Source: Ectobius pallidus
Lineage: Eukaryota; Arthropoda; Insecta; Blattodea; Ectobiidae
Direction of reading: 5' to 3'
Length of the DNA: 64,000 nucleotides
Assembly (NCBI GenBank): GCA_964059195.1
Contig: CAXKWD010000006.1
Location: forward strand, 136,336,039 to 136,400,038
This document shows positions 53,455 to 64,000 of this stretch, one piece after another. The notes under the pieces were generated by a model. The model did no database searches and was not told where the DNA came from. It saw only the letters and a list, made by a program, of their open reading frames with translations. The position numbers were made by a program, and so were the translations under genes. The first letter of the stretch is position 1. Each line of letters begins with the position of its first letter.

Positions 53455-54557
53455 ATTAATACAGTAAAGAAACTGTGTGTTAAAAGTCCTATGACAACAT
53501 GTTGACTGGACGACACTAGCGCTCCATGCGGAGATTGAGTAAAGCTACATTCTCATCATATGAAATGGCTTGGGAAAATACATAAACACATCGCAAAATA
53601 AGTTATGTTAAAAGAGAAAAATACAGAATATTTTTATTTAATGCAAATCTAATTTTAAATTTAAGAAATAATAAAACAGATAATGTATTATATTCTAGTT
53701 AAGAGGTAAACAATACCTAAATAGGCTACTGTTAAGGACTGTACCTAGGCCTAGTATTTTTCCTTTAAAATCATTGTCCTTTAATATAATTTATAATTCA
53801 AATTATGATAATAAATAGCCTACATATTAATTACGTAAATTATATTATAGGTCTGTCACGTTGTTCATCCTGCACGTCATTGTTGACAGTGTATTTTGAT
53901 TCTTTGCCTTATATGGCAATATACGACTTCAATTTATTGTAGGTCTATGTAGCGTCAATTACTGCAGGATGGACTTCATTAAACAAAATAAAAAAATCAG
54001 GAGCATTTGGAATTGAAGACACCGTGGGTACAGCGGTTTTAATTAACGAGTTTTTATAGGATTTCAAAAACTGTCTGTTTTCGGCGTGTGTCAAGCATAG
54101 ACGGTAATTTTCACTCAAATATTTTACATATTTTGTTACTTGGTTTTCTTGTCGACCATTAATGACCTATTTTATACACCAGAAATCATTACAACAGAAT
54201 AACATATAAAAATATTACATTAAAGTAACTTGAAACATAACCACACCAGAATCACGAGTAAGCCAGTAGACCTACAATAAATATTACTTATTTTCGTTCT
54301 TACCTTTCTGGATGTTTCAAGAAAGTGAAGAAATGCAATTCAGGATTTTGTCTTTTATTATTACTGAAATTTACAGCAGAATAATAAGGTCCTTTCGAAT
54401 ATAGCGTGTTCTAATAAATACAACACTCCTATTTATTTACATACTTCCCGGAGTAGTTTCTGTAGTCTTACTATATGGCCGCTACGATCGCTAGTAAATG
54501 CGCACGCATGCTCGGCTGGCAGGAAAACGGGCTGAGTTTCTGTACTGTATTAATACT
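53455..54557. mobile_element. Possible second nested inverted-repeat segment
   Basis: ATTAATACAGTAAAGAAACT at 53456-53475 recurs inverted at 54534-54554 (ATTAATACAGTACAGAAACT after reverse complementing). CACAGTATAAGTA at 53081-53093 recurs inverted at 54551-54563. The region between shows no ORF. Nesting order is uncertain. Confidence 0.35.
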
Positions 54558-55775
54558 TATACTGTGCTACAACTATCAGTTTGAAATGTCTAACTTTAAA
54601 TTCTGATATTCCAAAATCGAATTTAATTCAATGAAATGTCATCCACATGCCCTGTCCCAAACCTCGGTTTTGTATATTCTAATGCATTTTTCCACAAAAC
54701 AGAATGTTATTTCCTTTTCAACTTTTTTCCTGTCAATGAGTATGAATGGGTGAAGAATATTAACCCCTAAAAAATAAAATGAAATAAAATTGTCACCCCA
54801 CCTAATGAACATAAAGAATGTCCCAAGGGTTTTTGGTCATCCACATGGCTGAAAAGAATGGAATTTTTTTCTGCAGAAATGAGAAATTTGTAAAACTGGC
54901 AACAGTGTTAGAAAGCCAACAGGGCAGCTTGTGATTGAATTGTAGGGTTGAATTTTGCTTGCTTACAAACAGTTTGGGATTAACAAAGGACTTTGTATCA
55001 TTTTCAAGGAAAACGTTTTTATTCCCCGTCATTAACATGGCTTCTAGAAAGTAGGCAGAAAGTGAATATTAATTAATTTTGATTATGCACTATGATAAAC
55101 CTTCCAATTCAAAGCACCTGACTGAAGTTGAGCCTACAGAGGTTTAGAAATGGCTTGCTGAGACCACTTAAACTCCTTTTTTGTCATCCACATGCCTGAT
55201 TTTTGTGTCATCCACATGTCTCATGAAGAGGTATGTGGATGACTCTCAAGTCATGTAGATGATAAATGTAGGATACTATTGTGTTTGCAGTGTCTGTGAC
55301 CTGTACTTAAGATCTTAAAACTGATTAAATGAATTTCTGCTTGATTCCTCCCTCCCACAAAACCATAAAAACACAGTCTGGTTAAAATTACATTAATTCC
55401 GGAGTATGCACACAAATTTGCAAATTTGATGCAAAATCAACTGAAGTATGCTGAGAAAAATATGAAATCACATAAAGAAAAGCAGATTGTTGCCAAAGTT
55501 AGTCATTAATGTGGCCTTCTGCCATCCACATGTACACGGATGTCATCCACATGGCTTTAAAAAAATAAAGAAATAAAAATAAATAAAAACATAAACATTT
55601 AAGCTCTGCTGGTGTCATATTATAATCAAGTAACCCCTGAAGTATTTTTGTGATTTTTTTTGAGATTTTTTAAACAAAGTAAAAAATTTGGATTTTACAC
55701 ACTCCAAATTTTCCCGTATTTGAAGAATCACCCATATAGAAAAGAAAACGTATTGACCCTGTATCTGTAAGCACG

Positions 55776-55900
55776 ATAACTTAAATAAGCTTTATCGGAT
55801 TTTCATGAAACTTGGTATGCGCATTTATAACGTCCATGGGAAGAAGCCTATTGATATTGGACCAAACTGGTTGACTGGTACCAGAGTAATGCCAATTTAG
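55776..55900. repeat. Dispersed repeat, copy 2
   Basis: CGATAACTTAAATAAGCTTT ATCGGATTTTCATGAAACTT and ATTGATATTGGACCAAACTG GTTGAC correspond to 40280-40405. The copy here continues for some distance (to about 56.0 kb) into sequence not present at 40.4 kb. Confidence 0.7.
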
Positions 55901-56953
55901 CACCTATTTTATGGTAGTATATTAGGAAGAATTTATCAAATGCAAATCAGCTCTCATGACAACCTATTGGGTCTGTCCATGAGAAGAAGAAGTCCACATT
56001 CCCAAAAAAATTGAAACTAGTACTGTATTGATTGATACACCAAAAGAAAGCTCAAACAATATTTTTGATAACTCAATTTTAAAATATGCTATTTTGGGCA
56101 TTTCTCCATGTGTTAGAAGTACAAACCCAAATTTGAATTGTACAGCAGGATCTCCACAAAATTTGTATATTAAAAAAAAAAAAAATTATATTTTAATTAA
56201 ACCAAGAAATGGGACAAAAACATTTGCTGGATGTTTCTCTGTGTTTTTTAAGGTATATTTAATAATATTTCAGCATAAGATTTTTCAAAATGCAGAAAAC
56301 CCCATTTTGAAAAATGGCAAGTATTTTCTGTCCTGATACTGTACTAACAGAAAATACAAAAAAGTTGTATTATAATGATTTCACTGAGGCCATGTGTACA
56401 AGATGACTGGAACTGCTGGTTTATGACCCAGGCAACAGATAGCGGTACACACACACAAAAAAAAAAAAAAAAAAATCTAGAATTTTTTAAAAATAATTTT
56501 TTGTATTATGTATTTGGTGGGAAACTCTAAAGTGCACACTGTTGGACTTGTATGCATATTTTCAATATATTCATATAATTTCAAGAGAGAAAACTGTAGG
56601 CACATATCTATCAACAAACATATATACTTCTGAGTACATTTACAAGCCCAAAATATTTTATTTCCTTGAAATTATAAGCTATACATATGCTTTTTTCAAT
56701 AACATGGGCAAAACAAATTGTGAAAGGCAGAAGTTATTTATGGAAAGGCACAAGACAATGAAAAATTTAAACTGAAGGGGAAGAACATAATAAAGAATTA
56801 TATAGGAAGAAGAAAAAACTGAAAGAAAGAACAGCACTAGAAGCAACATTAAGGAAAGCAAAGGAGGCAAAAAGAAAAAGACTAAGCCTTGCTACTAAAA
56901 AGCAAGCAGACAAAGCTTTCACCATCTGATGTTGGTAAAGCCTATAAAAGAAA

Positions 56954-57232
56954 ATGCCAGGAAGTCCTAGAAAAAGTGGCAGATACAGTATGCAGGAAGT
57001 TATAAGTTTCTACAACCATGATGAAATCAGCAGAGTAGATCCTGGCAGAAAAGCTGCTTGTGTCAAAAGATCAAACAATAGATGTGACCATATCATGGCT
57101 CAACATCACATGCTATTTACTGCCACTGAGGCTTTTAATTTATTTCAAGAGAGATTTCTAGACGTAAACATTTTTCGTAGTAAATTTGCACAATTACACC
57201 CATCATACATACCCATCACATCATATTCTTGA
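56954..57232 (+). pseudogene. Remnant of a transposon-associated protein family ('DDVSRxxPGRKD' type), N-terminal piece
   Basis: 92 codons. EVISFYNHDEISRVDPGRKA and LFTATEAFNLFQERFLDVNI FRSKFAQLHPSYI fit a pattern I recall from unnamed multi-copy arthropod/cnidarian proteins ('V..FY..DDVSR..PG.KD...L...EA...F......KIG.SKF..LRP'). The upstream sequence is Lys/Arg-rich (56750-56900). A related C-terminal piece lies at 58485-58760. Confidence 0.45.
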
Positions 57233-57986
57233 AAGAGAAATACTGAGACATTTTTGCGGTGTGTAAAGAACGCACGGTCTGTGTGGTGGCCTGGAAGCAA
57301 GTCGTCAGCTGGTAATGGATCATGTACATAACCCCTCAATTCAAGCGCATGGAATTCTGAATTAGGCCTACAGTTAGAAGTGGCACAGCGTAAGAGGGTA
57401 ACCAAGCCATTAATCATTATGAACTCATTAGCAGTGTCATCAAAATATTTTTCGCCGCTGCATTCCCAACCCCTCCTGCTTTTAAGTGTCAACTTGTGGT
57501 GCCGCATGCTTAGGCAGCGTCAAAATCTCACAAAGCGGCAGTAAAGAAGAGCTGAGACTGAGCGATGGTTCAGCCAGCAGTGTCTCATCAAATGCGAGTT
57601 ATATATGACTTTTCCCACTAAACGTTAACCTACTCATTGCGAAGACAGGACAATTTGTTTCGCAAGAGCAGCAAAAAGTCACCACCCAAGAGACTGGAGA
57701 GATTTTTTGAGAACGCTAGTCTCTTCAGGTACCTGTGTATGAAGCCTGATAATAGATTGAATAAAGGGGAAGGATACGGTAACATAATTGCTGACCCAGC
57801 ATTGAGTACAGTATTAGTATATTTTAAAATTGTGATTGTTTCTGTGATCAATGATTTAATCTAATAGGTATAGATAACACCATTTTCGACTCTATCGTAT
57901 GAACAAAAGGGTAAAAGCCAACTTCTAAGCTTGATTTAGGCATTTTTCTAAAACTGAATCTTTACTTTAATTAATAATGATTGTGG

Positions 57987-58033
57987 TACTACTACTACTA
58001 CTACTAGCCGACTAGTAGTAGTAATAGTAGTAC
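57987..58033. repeat. Imperfect (CTA)n/(TAG)n palindrome
   Basis: TACTACTACTACTACTACTA G is followed by CCGA and then CTAGTAGTAGTAATAGTAGT A, making a hairpin of about 20 bp with a four-base loop. Confidence 0.85.
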
Positions 58034-58484
58034 TAATAATAATCCATGTGCATAATATTAACATTATTTTATTATTTCAAACACTAATACAATGGGATTT
58101 TGTGTATCATTTGAACAGTTATAAATTCTTATTCTTATGTTCTTTTTCAGTTCTTCAATTATACTGTACGGAGGTTATTCATGTACACTTTATTTTTTAA
58201 GTTCTTCCAAAAATAAAAATCACATACAGTAAGATCTGGAGATCTTCAAACATTTCTTCAATTCTAACGACAGTGTCTTATTGGAAAAATGCAAATTAAA
58301 CTTAATGAGAGATCTGCATTATACGCTATAGCGGAGTCTTGTTGGAAAAAGAAGTGTAGACGAGATTAGTGCTGTGTTGAAACAACATGTTTGGAACGTG
58401 GTGCGTTCTTGAAAGACTGTAATGTGAAATACTGAAATGTTTTCTCAGGCATGCCAAGTTCTTAAAAACAGAGTGTGATAAGAG

Positions 58485-58760
58485 TTGGAAGGTATCGACA
58501 CGCTGAAAGGCACACACAAAATTCACGATATTAAGGCCATTTCACGATATATGGTCCACATCAATTTCATGCATCTAAAAGAAGATTTGATTGCTGTCAA
58601 TATGAAGACCACAGAAGTCTATTTCCATAATGTTCAAGATAAGGAAGACAAAAATATAAATGCAGGGAATGAGGAAAGACAACCCACACTAGGAGAATGG
58701 GTAGCTGTCATCTACGATAATTAATGGCAACCTGGGACATTCAATTCCATTGTAAACATG
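58485..58760 (+). pseudogene. Remnant of the same family, C-terminal piece
   Basis: Encodes LKGTHKIHDIKAISRYMVHI and TLGEWVAVIYDN, then TAA, then WQPGTFNSI in the same frame. The pattern 'lkGT...H.......GEWV.V.YD..W.PG.' recalls the C-terminus of the 'DDVSR' family. The in-frame stop and the 1.2-kb non-coding gap show decay. Confidence 0.4.
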
Positions 58761-61706
58761 TAATCTGTAATTTTGTAATGTTGGCCTCAGTGTCATTTAA
58801 TACAACTTCTTGTATTCTATTTTCAAAAATTAATATTACATAATGATAATGACATTAGTTACAATTATAATTTGACTGTAATATGTTCATCCATTTTAAA
58901 GACACTATTTTTGTCCTGATACTAACTGACCGGGTACTAACGCACATGCAATTACAATTACTTGTATTACAAAGTATTAAAATTAAAAATCCATAAAACA
59001 AAATAGTGTACAATTTAACTGCTTTAAGCAACACTGAATACATGCAGTAATTTAGAAGGAACTTTTACAATAATTCATTTAAATTTTTTAACCTTATTTC
59101 CTTATTACGATTTTAATCTAATTAAAAAAAACTTCTTTGTTCTTCCATAAGCCCTGCTTAATGCATCAATCTGGATATTAACTCTGAATTCAATTTAAAA
59201 AAAAAACTTATTTTCTGGATATCATAATTGCAATTATCACTGATTAAACAAAAGCATTCTGGCACTTTATAAAATCATTTTTCCTGATTTTATTTTCTTT
59301 ACTAGAGTTTGTAAGCTTCTAGAGGAAACACAAGGAGTTGCACTGTACTAAGTCACACTTCTATATCTGGTATGACTGGATGTTGGGTTGATAACTGAAA
59401 TATGGAAAGGTATGCATGCATGTTCTTTAGTCACCATGGCCAACCAGGCAATGAGTCAGCACACATTTTGTGACAAGTTAATTAAATAGAACACTCAAGT
59501 GTCAAGACCCCTCCTTAACAGCAGAACATTTTAAAAATGAATCAGCATCAGACATTCAAACCAACATGTAAGTTTTTCTCTCCCTCGGGATCACTAATGG
59601 ACAGTAACTTTTGTACAGAATCTCCCTATAAAACATGTTTACATTTTTTACACTCTCATAAGTTCACAAAACAAAACATTTTTAACAGAAATTGTAACAA
59701 AAAAGTCAGCATCCTAAATACTGCAGTTCTCTACAATACAATTATCTAATGGTCAATATAACTATTCTAGAGGAAGGAGTATTCTTTAGTATAAGTTTAT
59801 TTATAGGCTGTGGATTTTAAGTTGTAGAATTGAATCTGTAAGTTTGTTTTAATGTCTGATTTGCAAGTTTTAATAATAAACAAATAATAGTCTAAATGCT
59901 AGTTAGTACATGTCTTTTTATTGTCATGCTGAAAATATTGTTCGGAAGTAGTGTTGTCGAGCTGTTGTGATAAGCATCAAACCCACGATTTAGAATGACT
60001 GGTATCCTAATTTTCAAGGCACCATCAAACAGCATGCTTTCCCACATTTTGTACTAATAAAACATCTGATATTTTGCTGAAATTTAACCGATGCATCAAA
60101 ACTGATAAGATGGCTGGAATACTGACCTACACATTTTCAATAGCAAATTCAAGGTCTTGAGCTACTCAAGTAGGTTCTATCATCAACTAATATACCATGC
60201 TTTCTGCTGGTGATCAATCAGTAGGTCTTGTGATCATAATTCAGCCCATATTTGAAAGAACCCTCCCAACACAAACTGGTACAAGTTACCGGTATTTTCT
60301 GGTATCTAAGACACATTTTTTACCCTTTAAAAAAAGGGTGCATCTTACACAACGAAGGTAAAGCTTTTGACTCACAATAACTTTGTTACGGAAGCATTTT
60401 GATATTCCAAGAACTTATTAGCCAAACAACGCAACAGCACACATGACTTTCTTGTGACATCTCACATAATACATGCTGTCAGCTGGGGAATCCTGCCAAA
60501 GTGATCTCACCGAAATGATCAGTCACAGAGTTGAGTTTAGAAGTATGTATGCTGTGTGTTGATCATTAGTAATTGGTGGAAAAGTACTGACAGTACTTTT
60601 ACTTCCATTTAGCCCCATTAAAAATGTTAGTACTTTTACTTTAATTTCCCCCCTTAAAAAGTTGTTAGTACTTTTTTGCTTTTATTTTCCCCCCTTTTCA
60701 GGTGCATATGGTAATAACTTTGCAAAGGAGTCAACACAGGCCAGCTAATATTCCAAATTGACATTATAGTAGAGTCTTTGTAGACTGACATTTCGACCAA
60801 CGTTTCATCAGTCCAGCAGTCAAGACACAAGCAGCCCCTGTCACATGAAATTCCATGTCGCTGCTTCTCAGTAGGAGAGAGAGAGAATGAGTAAACAGCA
60901 GCTTGGAAATAAAGATGAAAACTGTCAGATGATGAATGATTGTGACTCCACTACATATAACAAACAAGAAGAACCTTTGTCATAAATTCATACTGTTTGA
61001 TACAGTGATGCTGTGAGTGTATTCAACATAAATATCATGTGGGCTGAGGATAAACAATTTTATTTTCCAGGATAAGCCCACTGATGTAGAAGATTAACTT
61101 GAACAAAATTAATCATTTTAGAACAGAGTGCCAATATGTTACCTAAAAAGAAAGATTAAAAATACAGAACTCCCCAATGGAATAACATCTGGACTGCAAC
61201 ACTGAAAGAATCCATTACGAATGATATTTCTTCCAGAGATCCAGCATCAACTCATGTAAAATGCTCATACCTAACTTCTTGCTTACTCAATTCATATTTT
61301 GAGCGATTTAAGATCAATGCTTCAGATGATTATACGTTTTTTATGGATATTTCAAACTGTACATCACCTGCTTTTCGACTGGCCTGAATTTTAAAGTGCA
61401 AGAAATACTCTAGACTGCCACCTTAACTATTGGGACAATCTGGCAAAACCTCTGCAACACATATTCAAAAAATAATGTTGTGATTCTCATTTTCTAACCT
61501 ACATCACACCTTTAATTAGCTTTCTTTATAATGTTCTATCTATGTAAAACTTATCCAATGGCCAATCTAAAACCCTAATAGGCCTATGCTAAGCAAAATA
61601 AGGTTCTTTTCTGTTAGAGTAGCGTTGCCACCTGTCCCGAATTTGGCGGGACATCCCGCATTTTAAGAACATTTTCAGCGTCCCGAATTATGCCTAAGAG
61701 GGATGC

Positions 61707-61743
<37 letters not shown>

Positions 61744-62404
61744 TTGCTAGCCTTTTCTTTTCTAATGTTAGTGTTACTGTTACATAGCCTATTCAGTTTT
61801 GGCTTTGTAATGAATATATACAATCTTTTCCTTTTTAATAAATTGTTCCATATATACAATTTTAGGCATGAAGATCGGCGATCTGCATATATTCGATAAG
61901 TGTCCCTCCTTAGCCTTACCAAAAGGTGGCAACCCTATGTTAGAGAGACTTTAGTGTACCTCACTGTGGCAGATTAAGATAATGATTAATGTAAAATGTA
62001 CATGTACATATCTGGTGCCATATTTTCCAAACAAACACTTTTAACTGTTTTTCAAATAGGCCTACATGTTGATTTCTAAAAACCGAACGGAAAAATATCA
62101 CTACGATTAGAAACAATCTGTATACTTTCAGTAGTTTTCAATGTCCAATAAGACAATGAAGACTCTACTAAAAAATATAGTTTACTATCGCACTACTTCG
62201 ACACCTGGTAAACAAAAAATTAGCGAACCAGGCTCTAATGTGTGCATCTTTAACAGTTCATAAATATTATGGATAAGTAATTATACAATGCAAGGGAATG
62301 GAGAAAGAAAATACTTGTAATAAGTCTACTTACTCAATGGCAATAGACAATTCCTAAGCAAAATAGAGGAATATCTATTTTATGGAACCCATAAAATTGC
62401 CAAG
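58761..62404. other. Upstream region, no gene seen
   Basis: AT-rich. A possible left end of another pogo-like element (CCGGTATTTTCTGGTATCTA AGACAC) lies at 60291 without a clear partner. Short CAGATTTGGCGGGACATCCC-like words at 61640 are flanked by inverted GTTGCCACCT / AGGTGGCAAC (61624-61633 and 61923-61932), suggesting a ~310-bp MITE with an AT microsatellite inside. Confidence 0.5.
61700..61740. repeat. (AT)n microsatellite
   Basis: About 34 bp of TA repeats; the overlapping Ile-Tyr frames on both strands are artefacts. Similar AT runs lie at 30537-30572, 32023-32058, 36453-36478 and 44036-44053. Confidence 0.93.
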
Positions 62405-62720
62405 CTTACATGAGTCTGCCATTTAACTTATTTTGTGCTAACTTCATCCAACCATTCCTCACAAATTCTACTTCCCTTAGATCTATTCTAAATATTGTCC
62501 TCCCATCTACGTCTAGGTCTTCCAAGTGGTGTCTTCCCTTTGGGTCTCCCAGTCAATATTTTTAGGTAGGCCTATGTCTTTCCTCCCCATGTACTCAACA
62601 AATCCACCCCATTTCATTCTCTGTGATTTATAATTACCCTTTGTCACTATGCAGTTTTCTCCAGTCCTGATTTCATCTCTCTTAGGTCCGAATATTTTCC
62701 TAAGCACCCTGTTTTTTTAG
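62405..62720 (-). mobile_element. Non-LTR retrotransposon tail, copy 2
   Basis: On the minus strand: VLRKIFGPKRDEI (to about 62700), SQRMKWGGFVEYMGRKD, NIDWETQREDTTWKT, then shifted frames of the Arg-rich tail. GGTCTTCCAAGTGGTGTCTT and CATCTACGTCTAGGTCTTCC are the inverse of words in the 15.1-kb copy. Multiple frameshifts. Confidence 0.75.
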
Positions 62721-64000
62721 GTTCACAGTGTTCAGTTATGTTGTGATCTTTTTAGCTGTTAATATTTTTATTGCTAAATGTTTAATTTTATTATGATGGA
62801 TGGTTGGTTTGATTTCTTTCTGCTTTTCGCCCGTTTTCAGGGGGCCTTGCATTCTCCTCATTATTTTAAGGACAGTTGAATTTTCTCTACAATATGTTTT
62901 TATATTGTTAGCTTTCTTCTTTTCTTCTTGTTTCAAACATTCCTTCTTCGTCTTCGCCATTTTTAAATCCTCTTAAAGGATCATTGTCCATATCTGGACT
63001 TAACTAGCAGTGGTTTTTTAACGTCATAATTCCTTATTCTTCGCTTCCTGCAAGTTAAGGCTTCTTTATAATTGATATTAATTGCACAAAAGCAATTTTT
63101 CACATTTATTCGTCTCAGAAAAGGCTGGATTCGTTTAGTGCTTCCACCAGGCATTTCTACATGAATTGACTATCTTGATTATGACCTGATTTGGACTTCA
63201 GGACTATTTTTGAGGTAATATTAGCTACGAAAGGAATCTTATTACCTAGTGAGTGCATTAAAGCTCTAAAATTATTTCATACAGCTAATAATATTAAATT
63301 GATTTTATTGCAACGTAGCTGTATCTACTTTAACACGCAATATAAATTCAGTAACATTATTATTGCGTATTATTTGGTGAATTAAAATATCACAAGATTG
63401 ACTGTGAACCTTAATACGGCATATAATTGGTACATGTGTGTATTTCATTGTTATTCACATAATTTTATTTGGAATATTGACTCCAAAGGTCCTCCGGAAT
63501 TGTTATTAAATATATTTTTAAATCAGCAAGCTCTTTCATTTACTGGCGGAATCAATCATCCCTGCTTATAAGAAGACTTCAAGACGTCGATGAAATTTCC
63601 AACGAGTGTTTGTGATTCAAGAAGATCAAAGTGTCAGTGTTATCTCACCTATGGTTTATTTAGCTTATAACCTTCTTATCGTTCATTCTAAGCGAAATGT
63701 ATAGCGTGTGTACAATCTTTATCACCCTTAATTAATTTAATTGTTTTTACAGTCCACTGTCTACGCACGTTATACATTTTTTGGTACCTCCGAGGCCGGA
63801 TAGAACCACAATATTGTAACACGCATTGTAAACCTACACTCGTTCTATTCCGCCCGTAGTAAACATTATTGAGATAATTCAAGCTGTTGGTGTTCCGCAA
63901 TTCATGCTGTTTGAACACAAATATCATTCAAGCAAATAATTGACTTATTTGAAGCACAATTGACATTCCTGACTTCAGTCAGTTTGAAGTTTCTTATTGA
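62721..64000. other. Right edge of window, no gene seen
   Basis: A minus-strand Lys-rich frame (62960-62736) probably continues the decayed non-LTR copy. The rest up to the window edge has no recognisable signal. Confidence 0.5.

Larger units (their letters stand above)
52966..55733. mobile_element. 2.77-kb TIR element with clustered TCATCCACATG motif
   Basis: Ends are GGGTGATTCTTCAAATACGG GAAAATTTG and its exact inverse at 55705-55733, flanked by ATAT on both sides. The right third carries seven copies of an 11-bp motif (see finding). It contains a nested mariner-like element at 53093-53453. No transposase of its own is readable, so it appears non-autonomous. The superfamily is not assigned. 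Confidence 0.8.

Noticed and set aside
57145..57507. 120-codon minus-strand frame
   Set aside because: No recognisable motif, and it overlaps the plus-strand 'DDVSR' remnant, which has better family support.
62736..62960. Lys-rich 74-codon minus-strand frame as a possible Larp4B 5' exon
   Set aside because: No LARP4 N-terminal motif, no phase-2 donor, and it abuts a decayed non-LTR copy.

Overview
The window looks like a stretch of a large, AT-rich insect genome. It has spliceosomal introns of up to 14 kb, almost no bacterial-style coding, many decayed transposons and frequent TAGGCCTA-like words. The transposon mix (Penelope-like elements with a GIY-YIG domain, pogo/Tigger, mariner, hAT, non-LTR tails ending in the 'RRxKWAGHVA' region) fits a polyneopteran such as a cockroach. 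That placement is an inference from style, not a match to a known genome.

One real host gene spans most of the window on the minus strand: a La-related protein 4 (LARP4/4B) gene. Nine coding exons can be placed to the base between 50389 and 3380. All eight internal junctions have GT-AG sites and compatible phases, giving 666 codons in one frame. Exons 1-5 encode the La motif and RRM that bind RNA. Exons 6-9 encode a low-complexity tail containing the conserved blocks FPPLPG and [10 protein letters not shown]. Both ends of the gene are missing: the start lies upstream of 50.39 kb, and the last visible exon most likely splices onward past position 1.

Everything else is intronic or upstream DNA filled with mobile-element debris. 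1-3379: end of a Penelope-like element, small tandem repeats, a GGAA microsatellite. 3.7-10 kb: a foldback MITE, an internally deleted mariner-like element with its terminal repeats, two tRNA-derived SINE copies. 10.3-23.5 kb: a Penelope-like element with an open RT-tail/GIY-YIG frame, non-LTR and Ty3/gypsy scraps, a Tigger MITE, then four pogo-like TIR elements, one of which carries a 97-bp GC-rich hAT MITE with a perfect 8-bp target duplication. 24-38.4 kb: a 2.9-kb element with ~490-bp arms around a decayed XPG/FEN1-like nuclease gene with a Cys-rich tail, a 480-bp MITE, a 2.85-kb palindrome with 842-bp arms, a second copy of the foldback MITE, and an inverted pair of mariner 3' ends. 38.5-50 kb: an inverted pair of Penelope ends, hAT termini, a non-LTR C-terminal fragment, a hAT transposase pseudogene. 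50.4-64 kb: a 249-bp MITE, a 2.77-kb TIR element holding seven copies of an 11-bp motif and a nested transposon, remnants of an unnamed transposon-associated protein family, and another non-LTR tail.

The most interesting candidates are the long-TIR element carrying an XPG-like nuclease, hammerhead-ribozyme-like cores at three Penelope ends (in two of them overlapping the ORF stop codon), the TCATCCACATG cluster, and the 842-bp-arm palindrome. No RNA genes, CRISPR arrays or complete autonomous transposons were found.
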